From NCBI GenBank assembly GCA_004194705.1, contig SADC01001227.1:806001-870000 (forward strand): 64,000 nucleotides of DNA, in the 5' to 3' direction. The notes under the pieces are model-generated. The model saw only the letters and a program-made list of their open reading frames with translations, searched no databases and had not been told where the DNA came from. This DNA is from Ditylenchus dipsaci. Its lineage: Eukaryota; Nematoda; Chromadorea; Rhabditida; Anguinidae. A program made the translations under genes and the position numbers. Below, piece by piece: positions 32,301 through 43,635 of the stretch; positions within the stretch are counted from its first letter, which is position 1; each line of letters opens with the position of its first letter.

Positions 32301-35300
32301 GACACCTCCTCAAGTTCGTTCCCACCTATGGTCAGACACTTTTTTACCTCTGTTTTAAAAGTCTTTTATCCATTTTCAGTCAGGTCCAAATAATCTCAAG
32401 GATTTTGATTTGGCCGATCGTTTTGAAAAAGAACAAATTTCGGGTTTGAAAAAAGTAGAAACTCGATATAGCGAAATCTCGTTTTCGAGAACACGTGTCA
32501 CTATATCGAGTTTTCACTTTTTAACCCAAAATTTGTTCAGCGAAATCGGAATCCTTTGAATTTTTTGGACCCTACTGTCAGAAGAGAATTGATTTGAGAA
32601 TTGAGATAAAAAAAGTGTCGGACCCTAGGCGGGAACGAACTTTGGGGTATGACTATATCGAGAGTGGACTGCAATAAAATATCGCTATTTCTGCTTCCTC
32701 AATCCATTTTTGATAAAAACAATTTCCACCAAATTTTGCTTTAGCTAAATCATTACAAATGGCTGTTTTTAGAGTAGTGGATGGGCTGGTGTTAGCCATA
32801 GCACAAGTGGACATGCGCATCAAAGAACATGTGCTTTTGGTAAATTTGTTTTTTCTTATTTCTGCCACTAATTAGTGTTTGTTGCAGTAGTCAGACTGGC
32901 ATTTACACATGTCAAAGATCACCAAGCAGGTAATTTGTTGCAATAGAATAAACAAAACATGAGTTATTGTGTTTTATATTTCAGCCATGACCAACTTCTA
33001 TGAAAGGGAAGCACTCAAAAATCAAGATGAAAACGCACCTAATTTCCGCAAGTATTACAAGGTAAACTGGCGTCTGCGAATAAATTCCCGGACCTTTTTT
33101 GTACCAAATTTACTTTTTTTGCTTTGTTCTCTTCAATTTTCTGGCATTTTTTCATGTCCTGCGATACTACTCTCTCTTCGGTTTTGAAAATTTAATAAAA
33201 ATTATTTTAATATTTTTTAATATTTAATAAAATTTAATAAAAATCAAACCCGGTTTTAACCACGAAATAAGGTATCCAAGTACAGTCGAAATTCGAATCA
33301 ACAGCGTTTTGTCGTTGAATCGAGGTTTTATTTTAGTCATTTTTAGTCAAACTCAACTAAATTGAGCTCAGGGGGGGGGGTTGAATTGATGTTTGATTGC
33401 ACCCTCCAGAATAGGGTTGTCGAATATTCGAAATTTTCGAATACTCGATTCGAGTCGATATTTGAAAAAGGTCGAATTTTTTCGAATAATATTTGAAATC
33501 GAATATTCGAGTCGACAACCCTACTCCAGAACTTTCCGGAACTAGAAAAAAGGAAAAAGTCAATTTTCAGTCAAATAAAATTTTGGAAATTTTCATCATC
33601 TTTATGCACGTAAAAGTGGTCAAAACTCATAAAAACAAGGTGTGGACTAGTTTCCGGCCCAGGGTGGATTCTCTAGTCTGGCCTTAGATTTTTTAAAATT
33701 GTTCAATCCACTGATTTCACTGTCTGATTTTCCACAAGATTTCAAAAATAAGAAGCTAACAGTGATCACAAAATATTGCCATATTTTCTGATATAATATG
33801 AAAACCCTTGCAATGCCTATTATTCAGCATTTCGACACTGAGATGACCCAGATTCTGAATGGAATCACCGACTATGACAGCTTTTGTTTGGCTAGTTCTT
33901 TGGAGAAAAACAACAGAGCTGTGAGAAAACTGGGGTTCCTGCTAATGATTGCTCCCCAACCTGGTAACCACACATTTTTTGAAATTTCAAAATAACACTA
34001 ATTTTTTAGCAATCCGTCAGGTCTTGTTGATTTGTGTCAAGTCCAAACCTTTGGTGTCTTCTGTTCTTTGGGTTAGTCCTTCGTTTTCAATTACACTTTT
34101 ATATATATTTTGTGTTCAGCTTCTGGGCCGCCTTCAGCCAGTGTTTCAACTTCGGGTTATGCCAACCCAGTTCCAGTCTAAAGAGATGGAGTTGTTTGTG
34201 TGAGTCCATTCATTCTAGCCAAATTTATTTGCTGTCGCAACAAGGATGGAACGGGACGGTGATTCTAAATTAGACCGAGCAGGACAGAATCTTCTTTTCT
34301 CGTTTCCATCTCTAGTTAGCAGTGGCGTATGCAGGAATTTCCGACAAAGCGGGCACCAGACCGTTTTATCTACACCGTTTTAAAAAGAATCTGACGGGGG
34401 GTGGGGCACGCCCCCTTCCTAGGTACGCTGCTAGTTAGCATCAAAGTCGTAGTAGGTGTTTTAAAAAACTTCCAAAAAAACTCGCCGAACCCAGCTGGGA
34501 AACCAACTGTTATGAAGTTTGACTATAACTTTGACTATATATTAAGCCAACTAAATAAAAACCATAAAAGCAAACTAGCCAACAAAAAATTAGTAATCCA
34601 TAACCGTGGTTCACTTCAACTTTGAAAAATATCCCGCACAAAAAGCCTGCTAGGTCTAACCCGTAAAAACCCACAAATACGAAAACTGCAGACTTGGCAA
34701 GACTAGTACAAAAAAGGATGCAATTATAACCTTTTTAAATTTTCAGAATCACCCAGTTCCGTCGCTTTCTTGGTGGTGAAGAGAGCATTGATATGGTCAA
34801 TGAACAAGATAGAAGCAATATTGGTAGGCATTCTAGAAATAATAATTTTATGAGCATATCATAGCCCAAAAATAACTTTCAGAATACCTTTTGCTGCTTC
34901 TGACAAAGACACAATTCAAGGAAAAAGGTATTCAACCCTATTTTTAAATCACATCTACTGATACTCTTTTTGTTCAGAAGCACTAGCTGAGCGGATCATC
35001 TCGCAACACCCATACTTCGAGGCTACAGAGCTCCTGAAAGACTTCATTGCTGACAACTTGACCCGGTCTTTCCACGTGGACTTCACCCTAACGGTGCTCT
35101 ATAAAATGCTTCAGTCGTATGGAGGCAAAGAGTGGATAATCCAATGGGCAAAATATGACTTTTGCAACGGTTAATTTTTGGGTTACGACACTTTTAAATT
35201 TTATTGCGCTGTTTTAGAGTCTTTTGAAGGTGTAGACCCGACCATACTAATCTCATTGCTGGTGGATGTCTACAAGATTGAGAATGGGAACAGCAAGATC

Positions 35301-38300
35301 CAAAAAGCTATAGTCAGCATCTTCCGCTCCTTGGGGTCCAAGTTGAAAGGTAGGTTGGATTATGATTTACAATAAAATAAACTCTCAGCAATTTGCTAAT
35401 CCAGTTAGCCGCCACCTCGGTTATCCGCCATTCAAACCCATTTAGAGGAGCTACCAGGGGATTAGCCTACCATCCTGAGGCTCACGGGTCTTATAAATAC
35501 AAATCTATGACTGTTATTCAAGAAAAAAATGTCTGCTACCACATGGATCTGAACCAGTTTAAAAATTTCAAATTGCGGCTTTTGGGGACGAAAAGGCCAG
35601 GGGACGAAATGACCGGGAGCGAAATGACCGTCGCTCCTCAAACAAGCCAAAATAACTAGCGTGCCACTAAGTGGGATCAAAGTTGCGTGTCATTTTGGGC
35701 CAACAATCACTAGGCTTATCCACTGCGCCATGCACCAAAGAAATTTCTAGTCACACAAGTTGCCAGCTTTCTTTAAGTGGATGCTGACTTTGACCCAAAG
35801 TTTCTTGCAATTGTCATAAACGTCTCAGAAGTCATACTGATAACCTCAACCGAGCTTGCCAGGCCACCTTTATATGAGTTGAGATAACAACTCAAGTAAG
35901 TCAAAACCTGGGTGGACATCGGTTTTCTCTATGCGCTCCGCACACATGTCTGGTTCAACGCTTAGGTGATTGAAAGCTCGATTTTGTGCCGAAAATTTTA
36001 CAAATACAGTTGACACTCTCCATAGTGGGCACTTCGGGTACCGGACCTAATCGTCGACTATGGAAAAAGGATCGCTTTGGAGGGGGTCTATTATGGAGAA
36101 AGTCAACAATATCGCAAATTCTTTTATTTACAGCCGATCAAGTCCAAATCCAGCACTGTGCCTTTGTGCTTCACAAACTCAACATTTTCGATTGGTGCCA
36201 AAAGTAAGCTACAACACACACCTAAACTAATACGAAAGCTATTTACTTTCCAGATACTTCATCTGCCACAGCATGTGCGATGTGTTAGTCAACTATAAGC
36301 CAGAGGTTGGTCACTACCACTTATTTCTATATTCTATAATTGCCGTTTAGATTCCCTCAGTGCTCTACAATGCCCTCTCCGATGCTGCCAAACAAAACTT
36401 CCAGACAATCTTACGTCCGGTAGAGTGCTCAGAAGTGGAAGATTTCACCAAGTCTATATTTGAGCTGGCTATGGTCTCGGCTGACTGTGCTCTGGAGCTT
36501 ATAAAATGTGGTGAGTTATTCGGTATTGCTTGACTACCTGGTATAATTGATTTTGTTATTGTAGGCTTTGAACACCCACCAGCCAATATTGACCGTGTGG
36601 TATTGGCAGATGCTTTACTGTGCTCAGTCAGAACCGACACTTCCACCAAAAGTGTCCAGAAGTTAATGCCGGTGGTTGGAGGTCTTCTGGATCTTTTGGC
36701 TGGACCTGCCACCCAGTTCAGCACACTCGGTGGTGTGCAGCAAGCAGGTATGCACCTTTTCCGGATATGATTGAAGGATAAATTTGAAAAACACACCCCA
36801 CTCAAGTAAAACCCATCTTTGAGTCAGTTTGTCCTGGCCTCTCAAGTAGTATTTGGGGAGCTACTCTGAAGCTATTTTTTAACAATTTTTACAACAAAAA
36901 ATTAGTTTTATATGTTTTTATAAAAAACTAGTTAAAATTAGATCAACAGGTGGCAGGGCTGTAAATTTTTTATTTTTGACATCCTACATCCACATCCGGC
37001 CAAAAACATCCACATCCGACATCCGACCCAAAAATTTTCGACATGCAACATCCACATCCGACATCCGGCCTAAAATTTTTTGACATCCACATCCCCATCC
37101 ATCCGGATGTCAAATTTTTTTGACATCCTTACATCCAAATGACATCCGGATATCGAAATTTTGACATCCGAATTTCCAAGTGATATCTGGATGTTTACAT
37201 CCACCTCCGGCTGGATGTGGATGTCAAAAAATTACTTATATTCACTTTTAATTAATAGTATGGGTACAATAGCCTATTTAGACAAGAGACATAAAAAAGA
37301 TGCAATCACTACGCATGGGCATAACAATGGCAAATATTTATTTTGACGTGAAACCAAGACACTAAAGTGAACCAAATTAAACATTCATCAGACCCAAATT
37401 GAACCCTAGCAGCACTTTCCTTCGAAGCAAATCCTCCAACGAGCAGCCCTTGACACCACCGGAGTTGATAGACAACCGTGAAAGGATAAAATGTTAGAGG
37501 AAAAGAAGGATGATAAACTTACCCTTGCAATATACTCTCCGGTGTGACGCTCTCGTAGATGCATGATGTCCAGCGCGTAGGTCAGAGGGCGGCCCGCTTT
37601 GATATCGAAGACGTGCACCATCAAAAGGAGGAAAGAGAGACGATTGTTCCTTGTTGTTCCTATGTCAGCAGAGATGGATAGCCCTGGCGAGTTCTTGATG
37701 AGTTGAATGAGCACCTTCAGCATTTCATCCAGCTCCTCCTTCATCAACTTGTTCAGCTGGTAGCGTGATGGCACGGTGAAGTTGGGAATGAGGGACAGAA
37801 GCTTCTAAAAATGGTTGGCATATAAAAATCGCTGGCAAATAACAATGACTCACCTTGAAGAGATCGTTCTTCATAAAATTCACCGGCATAGTAGAGGTTG
37901 CGACTAATTGAGTGAGGATCCTCAGCGGACGACTCTTCGTTTCGACGACGGGGAATTTGAGAGGGTTATTCAGCTGCGTCTTTGCCTTCTTCGTCGCCTC
38001 TTCCTCCATCCATTTTGAGTGTCTCCTAGAAAAGTGACGAGCTGCGTTTGTGATAATGGCACACTCTTCGCCACACTTGACTCCCTTCTTATTTTTTTAT
38101 TTATTTCATACGCAAATGTATTAAATACAATCACGCAACTAAAACAAGTACAAAGTTAAGCAAATGTAAGTCACACTCCTTATAGGCTGCTACACTTACA
38201 CATTAATCAGTTAGATGTTTTGATTCTTGCAAAATTACAACGAAATTTTCAATAAAGTGACAGCATAAGAATAAAATTCAACTTTGATCAGATAAATTTT

Positions 38301-41300
38301 ACAATATGGGTAAATTTGGCTAATAAAAATTTTTGATGACAATATTTAGACTACTACCAAAAATTTGCGAGGATTATGGATTTCTTTTACAGTTAGATCA
38401 GATACATAAAACTTCAAGAGACCACATTTTTTGTTATTTTCAAAGGTTTCTTTTCTAAGTGCATGGAGTTTGGCTAGCTCAATTTCAGTCATGTCACGCC
38501 TCACAAGGAGGTTTGCTGGGGCATTAGCAAAGTTAGGGAGAAACTTACGGAATGAGTAGAGAAAAGTGTCACGAGATTCTTTGCTGGTAAAGTGAACCTT
38601 GATGATTCTGGGTCTCCCATTCTTTTTATGGCCATGTCGTCTCAGTTTCCATAGGCGAAGGTCACCAGCCACTCCAATCTCAGTCGCAATGGCTCTCACA
38701 AGTTCAGTGTCATTCTTGGTAGTTTTGTCCTCATTCTCCATCTCTGGCATGCGTTCAATAATAGCAGTGCAGCTTTTCTCTTGCATGTCTCTATGGGCAA
38801 CAATAGTGTCAGTGATGATTTTGGAAATTGTTGTTGAGTTGATGAGAGTGTCCTTGCCATTTTCCAAAATATCGTCTTGACCTTCTTTGATACTTTCATT
38901 GGAGTCCATATCATTATTTCCAGCTCTTCTTGCAACTGCTTATTTTGGCTAAGTAATTTATGGAGGACGAGAAGAACATCACGAGCAGCATCTCTAGCTT
39001 GGTGATAAGGGATGTATTCATTTTTAGAAAATGTAGTCAGATCCAGGATTGATTTCTCCAAATCTTCGGTATTAAATGAAAAAGTTGAAACAGCAGAATT
39101 AGGCATTGTCGATCAGCAATCAATAGTCAGAGAAAAGAGAAATATTGTAGGAAAAGCACAGAAAAGCTCTACAGCAGAGATGAATCACCAGTAAATAAAA
39201 TCTAGACAGGAAAATGGAAAGGCTGCCTTTCCTTTGAAAGCAACAACAAGAATGATCTTCTTATCCTCGATCTTCTTATAATCTTATCCTCGTAAGTGCA
39301 TCGGCCATTGACAATATATTTGGCACATCCTTCTAAAAACCGAGAGAGATTTCTAAATCATCAAATAAAGAATAAATAATCTACTCACTTGATCCCTCGC
39401 TCTTCCTCGGTCTTTTGCTCAAAGTTGTCGGCGTATTTCCTAGCACCTTCCGTTTGTTGTTGTTGGGCACTGCTTGCTCTTCGACTTCCTCTTCTCGGGA
39501 TGTTATTTGCACTTCGCGGCTCATGGCGACTAGCTTGACTGAAGAAAAAGTATAGTTTCGGTTAAGAATTGTTCGGGAGGGAATGGACTTTTGGAAATTG
39601 TAGATTTGGGAATCGGAAGAATGGGACCAACGATGAGACGGAAAGAAGGAAAGAAACTCTTTCTGAGTTTTGCGGGATATTAGCTTATCCAATTTTGCGG
39701 ATTTTAGGGTACGGTTTTTTCGGAACAACAAAGAAAAGGAGTTAGAACAAGGAAACAAGTATATTTTGGCCACAAGCCAAAAACATCCGCAAAAGCATAT
39801 TGACATTCACCATGAAAACATCCGAAAAACATCCGAACATCCGCCATGAAAACATCCGAAAAACATCCGGACATCCGCTGACATCCGACCTAAAAATTTC
39901 ATCCACATCCGGCCAAAAAAAATTTGACATCCACATCCGACATCCGACCCAAAATTTTTGCCATGCAACATCCACATCCGCCGGATGTGGATGTTCGGAT
40001 GTACACATCCACATCCGGATGTGGATGTTTCGGATGTACACATCCACATCCGGATGTGGATGTTTCGGATGTACACATCCACATCCGGATGTATCTTCCG
40101 GATGTTTTTACAGCCCTGACAGGTGGCACTAGTGGAGAATCTGCTACCATTTTTGCCTTGGTCACTCTTTTGATTTTTTTTCAAAGATATTTTTTGGTCC
40201 CCCAGTAGAAATCTATCCTCCACTAGCGCTCAACAGGTTATTATTAGGGTTTAGGACATTTTTCCGTTGGACATTTTTCCGTCGAAATTTTTCCGTGGTC
40301 ATTTATTGGCTGTAATTTTTTTTCGTGATTGAAAAAACGAATTCTGTTAGTACCGTTTTGTATATCAGATCCAGGGCTTCAAAATGAGCTGTCGACAATC
40401 AATGTTCAATTGCAAAATTTTGGATAAAAATGCCCAGTCTGACACTGAGTCTCCAATTTCGACGGAAAAATGTCCGACTTCCTTTCAGTGTCAGATTGGA
40501 GATTTTTATCCAAAATTTTGCAATCAGACATTGATTGTTAATAGCTCATTTTGAAGCCCTGAATCTTAGCTACAAAACCGTACTAACAGAATATTTTTTC
40601 TCGATCAAGAAAAAAAAGTACAGCCAAAAAATGACCGCCGAGCAATTTTGGCGGAAAAATGTCCGATCCCCTATTATTAGGGTGGTACGGTTACGGTTTA
40701 TTTTTGGATCCGGTTTATTTTTTCTCAGACATTTTTATCAAAGATTTGACAGAAATTTTTACATTTTACGGACCACTGATACTAAAATTTCTTCTTCTTC
40801 AAAATAGGATATTAAACGTACAAAAAAATAAACAATAATTGATCTAAAAACCCGCTTAACCGAAAGAAATCAGGAAAAAACCGGTTAAAACAAACCGGTC
40901 GGGTTTTTTACCGATTTCTTTTGGTTAACTGGGGTTTTAGTGCAACTATTGTTTATTTTTTTGTACGTTTAATATCCTATTTTGAAGAAGAAGAAATTTT
41001 AGTATTAGGGGTTCGCAAAATGTAAAAATTTCTGTCAAATCTTTGATAAAAATGTCTGAGAAAAAATAAACCGGATCCAAAAATAAACCGTAACCGTACC
41101 ACCCTAGTTATTATAAATGAAACTATTATAAATAAAGGTTATTTTAAATAAAAGGGGACAAATTTTTATATAAATTCTCTGTTTTCAAAAAAAAATAATA
41201 AAAAAATGCAGGCCTACATGCCCAATACTATACAGAATTATGGTGATTTCAGGTGCCAAACAACTAAGAATCATTGAGATTTTTTTCAAAGCTGTGAAGT

Positions 41301-43635
41301 TATACATCATAAATAACTTGGAAGGAGATGACAAATTGAGTGAGAACAGGTTTGGAGAAGAAGCATCCGTCATCCTGCAGTCTTTCTGTGAAAACACACT
41401 CCACTGGCTGAGTAACGATCTGGCTTTGTTGAAGGACAGGAAACTTGTGTTCAGCTTGTGAGTTTTGAAAGTACCGGGTTGTCCAAGATTTTTGGACACT
41501 TTCAAAGCGCAATAACTTTTTTCTGGGATCGAATTTCGAAATTCTGTAAACGCAGATCGAATCAGAATTTTATGCCGTTTTGCTTGGTATATAATGTCAA
41601 AATCACGATTTTCACTTGGTCCCCCCTGTGGTTTTGGTCTGTAGATGGCCTCTGGATGAGTAAGACCAAAACCACAGGGGGACCAAGTCTGAGTCGATCT
41701 GCGTTCACAGAATTTCGAAATTCGATCCCAGAAAAAAGTTATGGCGCTTTGAAAGTGTCCGAAAATCTTGGACCACCCGGTATATTTAACAGTGATTAAC
41801 TATATGGATTATTTAAGGGATATAGAAGGGAGTGCAGCTGAAGAGCAGGTCATCCAAGTGGTCAGTTAATTTGACAAAATTGAGTTATTTTTCTCACAAT
41901 TGAATCTTATCGTATGAAGCTTAGTCTAGCCCCTCCCCATTCAAAAAGTATTTGTGGCTTTTTGATTTTGACTTACTTTTTGAACAATTCTTCCAGGCAA
42001 GTAACTACCGTATCATCTTCTGGTAGGCCGCCCCCTCAATTTTAGGGGCCTATATATCTCGGCGAGTTCCACCGATTGCATTTTCTCGATTTTGGTTGAG
42101 CACCCGAAAATCTCGAAATTGACCTTGAAATTTTGAGACTTTTAAGGGTTTGAAAAACAAGCCGCCTGGGCGGCCTATTAGAGGAAATGCGGTGCTCATC
42201 TTGTAGCTCATTTCAGTAGCTACAAATTGGGTAGCAACTTGCTTGGGGCAGTCTGCAAAAACTTGTTTAAAATACCGTAATTCCTCTAATAAGCCGCCCC
42301 CCCCCCTCTGGTTCAAAATCGTGTTCTTGGCATTGTGTTTTTGACCCATTTTTGAAGACTCCTCTTCGGCAAGTTACCCCTCAATTTGTAGCCAGTGAGA
42401 TGAGCTACAAAATAGATGCTGACTTGCCTAACAGTGGTTTTCAAAACATAGGTCAAAAACACAATGCCAGAAACCCGTTTTTTGAATTTAGGGGGGGGCG
42501 GCTTATTATAGGAATTACGGTATAGTGCCAAGAACACAATTTTGAATCGAGGAGGAGGAAGTTGGTTGATGATTAGGGATTTTACAATAATTATTTGAGA
42601 AATTAGCAGATTTGAAGATTTTTTCATAGTCATTATACACTTTTTTCGACTGAACTCAGCAAGAGAGATATGTTAAAAAAACTAGGAGCTTAGCAAAAAA
42701 TGAAAGTCTTGCTCACAGCTTATGTTTATGGTGGCTGACTACAAAATACTAGCACTCCTCATCCTTGGCTAATTTCAGTAAAAAACCATTGAATTGTATT
42801 TAGAAAGGTAGTGCATAGCTAACTTCACTTTCAATTCAGCTGTCCGACCTACAGAAGCTGATATTCAACATCAACTTCCTGGACCGCCGACTCTGCTCCC
42901 TACCAATTTGTGTGAAGAATGTGAGGAAGGAGATACTGGCCTTTTTCAGCCATCTCTACAAGGAGTTCTTCGGCTCTTCTTTCGATGCAGTCCAAGAAAA
43001 CAGCAGTGGACTCGAGAACCAACCACCTGCCAGTACTAATGGCACCAATGCTCGTCAGATCTTTAGTAATGTGAACAACCTTGTAGTGGGCACTAATCCT
43101 CAAAGGGTAGGCTGATTTGCTGTACCAAAGCTGGTTTTAACTGAATTAATTTTCAGAGTTTTCAAAACAATAGACGTCAAGGCAATCAGAGGAAACCAGT
43201 TAGTGCTCCCACTAATTCAGACTGGAGACAAACCCCTGAGGTCAAGCGAGGAGATGGGCAAACACAGGTGCGTGCATTTGGAATGTTTGGCTAAAGTTCT
43301 TTTTACACAGTAAACTTCGCCTTGGTCCCCCAAGCTGATTTTTTTTGAATTTTTCGGTTGTTTCAAAAAATCAAAAAAAAAATCAGATTGGAAGACCAGA
43401 GCCAACTAAGGTGTGTACACCAAGTTTGGGTGGAGGGTTGGTTGTATACCAAAAATTTTCCGAATGTTATAGCAAGAATAACACAATTTATATAGTTACC
43501 CTATTTTAGCATGATGCCGACAAGGTCGATCAAAACAATGGAGATGCCAGAAAACCTTCCAAATACAATAAGAACAAAAACAAGAAGAGGTATTCCAACA
43601 AACCAGAAGGGTCAGCAGACTCAACAGGTCAATAA
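29379..43635 (+). CDS. Large unidentified alpha-helical protein, 23 exons
   Basis: Exons: 29379-29815, 29865-30082, 31407-31592, 31640-31856, 32773-32839, 32888-32929, 32985-33061, 33828-33963, 34010-34071, 34120-34199, 34747-34823, 34883-34927, 34978-35169, 35218-35349, 36134-36203, 36254-36305, 36351-36510, 36565-36747, 41253-41457, 41818-41860, 42840-43106, 43157-43267, 43510-43635; about 1,060 codons. The N-terminus is acidic with repeated EEDLxxT-like motifs. The middle is Leu-rich helical sequence without TM segments, reminiscent of HEAT/ARM-like scaffolds (for example RIISQHPYFEATELLKDFIA). The C-terminus is Asn/Gln/Arg-rich, then basic (YNKNKNKKRYSNK), as in RNA-associated proteins. 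That role is inference; I cannot name the family. One base is missing near 29631 and near 31733. Junctions 31592/31640 and 32839/32888 are each one base short. Large introns carry transposons. It could in principle be two genes. Confidence 0.75.
30165..30545. mobile_element. Mariner-like inverted-repeat MITE (TACAGGGTGTG ends)
   Basis: TACAGGGTGTGTCAAGAAGT at the left and a degenerate complement ending accctgtac at the right, flanked by TA. The inner arms contain cttggtctccctgtgatttt and its inverse. A related organisation occurs at 41473-41782, and a lone end at 59688. It lies in an intron of the large gene. Confidence 0.65.
30982..31332. mobile_element. Foldback element, FB-A copy 2, 8-bp TSD
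   Basis: Perfect duplication CTTTTGAT at 30974-30981 and 31333-31340. Ends GGCTAGGGGAAGATTCCC and complement of TTCCCCTAGCC match FB-A at 23293. Only three to four short AAACGAAnnTTGCC units are present in each arm, so this copy shows the state without array expansion. Confidence 0.9.
31957..32098. mobile_element. Pogo-like MITE with a long G tract
   Basis: TATACAGGCGAACTCCATTA on the left and agagagagtcaactgtata on the right, with a run of about 20 G at 32051-32070. Left and right ends are only partly complementary, suggesting an eroded or chimaeric copy. Confidence 0.45.
32285..32672. mobile_element. Pogo-like MITE with inverted core
   Basis: Left end ACAGTCAAACCACGATAGTG and right end tatcgagagtggactgca. 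Inside, aagttcgttcccacctatgg pairs with ctaggcgggaacgaacttt, then tcaaggattttgatttggcc with its complement. The same inner sequence family occurs near 22170-22250 and 51000-51270. Confidence 0.6.
33412..33523. mobile_element. 112-bp hAT MITE, TAGGGTTGTCGA ends, 8-bp TSD
   Basis: Perfect duplication CTCCAGAA at 33404-33411 and 33524-33531. Ends TAGGGTTGTCGA(A/C) and complement. The interior is almost entirely TCGAATATTCGA-like self-complementary units. Shares its terminus with the element at 17145. Confidence 0.92.
35390..36130. other. Intronic repeats: SINE head and pogo-like fragment
   Basis: On the minus strand at about 35650-35740, ATGGCGCAGTGGATAAGCC (A box) precedes a degraded B box (ctttgatcccac). 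This is the same SINE family as 18240. At 36003-36110, acagttgacactctccatag and its partial complement ctatggagaaagtcaac outline a short pogo-like MITE. Confidence 0.55.
37523..39524 (-). pseudogene. hAT transposase, N-terminal part only
   Basis: Exon 39389-39524 starts MSREVQITSREEEVEEQAV and ends at gtgagt. A following acceptor opens a Cys-containing piece (GCAKYIVNGRCTYED, about 39200-39332), perhaps a BED-finger remnant. Exons 37854-38025 and 37523-37804 join in phase and contain RILTQLVATSTMPVNF, KLLSLIPNFTVPSRYQLNKL and GLSISADIGTTRNNRLSFLL. These match the hAT pattern: the region before the RNase H fold, then the first catalytic Asp (SADIG). The remaining DDE residues, insertion domain and C-terminal hATC dimerisation domain are not found, so it is inactive as read. 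Confidence 0.8.
38346..39106 (-). pseudogene. LINE-type ORF1 protein relic
   Basis: Reading from 39106 the protein starts MPNSAVSTFSFNTEDLEKSI with a coiled-coil-like segment (LHKLLSQNKQLQEEL). A one-base loss near 38928 shifts the frame, after which DILENGKDTLINSTTISKII, a GRPRIIKVHFTSKESRDTFL segment (RRM-like fold of non-LTR ORF1 proteins) and EIHNPRKFLVVV-stop follow. Non-LTR retrotransposons use this protein as an RNA-binding chaperone. No ORF2 (endonuclease or reverse transcriptase) lies next to it, so it is a fragment. It could have been inserted into, or captured by, the hAT element. Confidence 0.62.
40245..40675. mobile_element. Hairpin element with GGACATTTTTCCG arms
   Basis: ttattattagggtttaggac at the left and cggaaaaatgtccgatcccc at the right. 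Inner arms tgagctgtcgacaatcaatg / cattgattgttaatagctca pair closely. The motif ccagggcttcaaaatgagct links it to other hairpins in the window. Confidence 0.6.
40681..41106. mobile_element. hAT-like hairpin, TAGGGTGGTACGG ends
   Basis: TAGGGTGGTACGGTTACGGT and its exact complement form the ends. The arms stay complementary for about 190 bases (gtttattttttctcagacat / atgtctgagaaaaaataaac). Flanking 8-mers CCTATTAT and GTTATTAT match at 6 of 8 positions. Confidence 0.75.
41473..41782. mobile_element. Mariner-like MITE (TACCGGGTTGTCC ends)
   Basis: TACCGGGTTGTCCAAGATTT and its complement, flanked by TA, with arms complementary through caaagcgcaataactttttt and tcgaatttcgaaattctg. The core has an inner hairpin (ggtcccccctgtggttttgg). 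It begins 16 bases after a coding exon of the large gene. Confidence 0.82.
42000..42525. mobile_element. Two CCG-family MITEs side by side
   Basis: At about 42007-42192 the ends taccgtatcatcttctggta / cctattagaggaaatgcggt bound a diverged copy. At 42273-42525 taccgtaattcctctaataa and its complement bound a copy almost identical to 54688-54938, including gtgttcttggcattgtgttt. TA flanks both ends. Confidence 0.78.

Larger units (their letters stand above)
36954..40118 (-). mobile_element. hAT transposon, 3.2 kb, 8-bp TSD, partly degraded
   Basis: Perfect duplication ACAGGTGG at 36946-36953 and 40119-40126. Terminal repeats CAGGGCTGTAAAAA/T and complement. Both subterminal zones (36975-37225 and 39785-40100) are dense in CATCCACATCCG motifs in both orientations, as expected for transposase-binding subterminal repeats of hAT elements. 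Transposase exons lie on the minus strand (37523-39524), and a LINE-type ORF1 relic (38346-39106) is enclosed. It sits in an intron of the large gene, antisense to it. Confidence 0.9.

Noticed and set aside
32745..32772. An earlier acceptor for the exon at 32773-32839
   Set aside because: It gives a phase clash with the previous exon; the ctgtttttag acceptor at 32772 restores frame.
39742..40223. His/Pro-rich and Cys/Trp-rich open frames
   Set aside because: They are subterminal CATCCACATCCG repeats of the hAT element.
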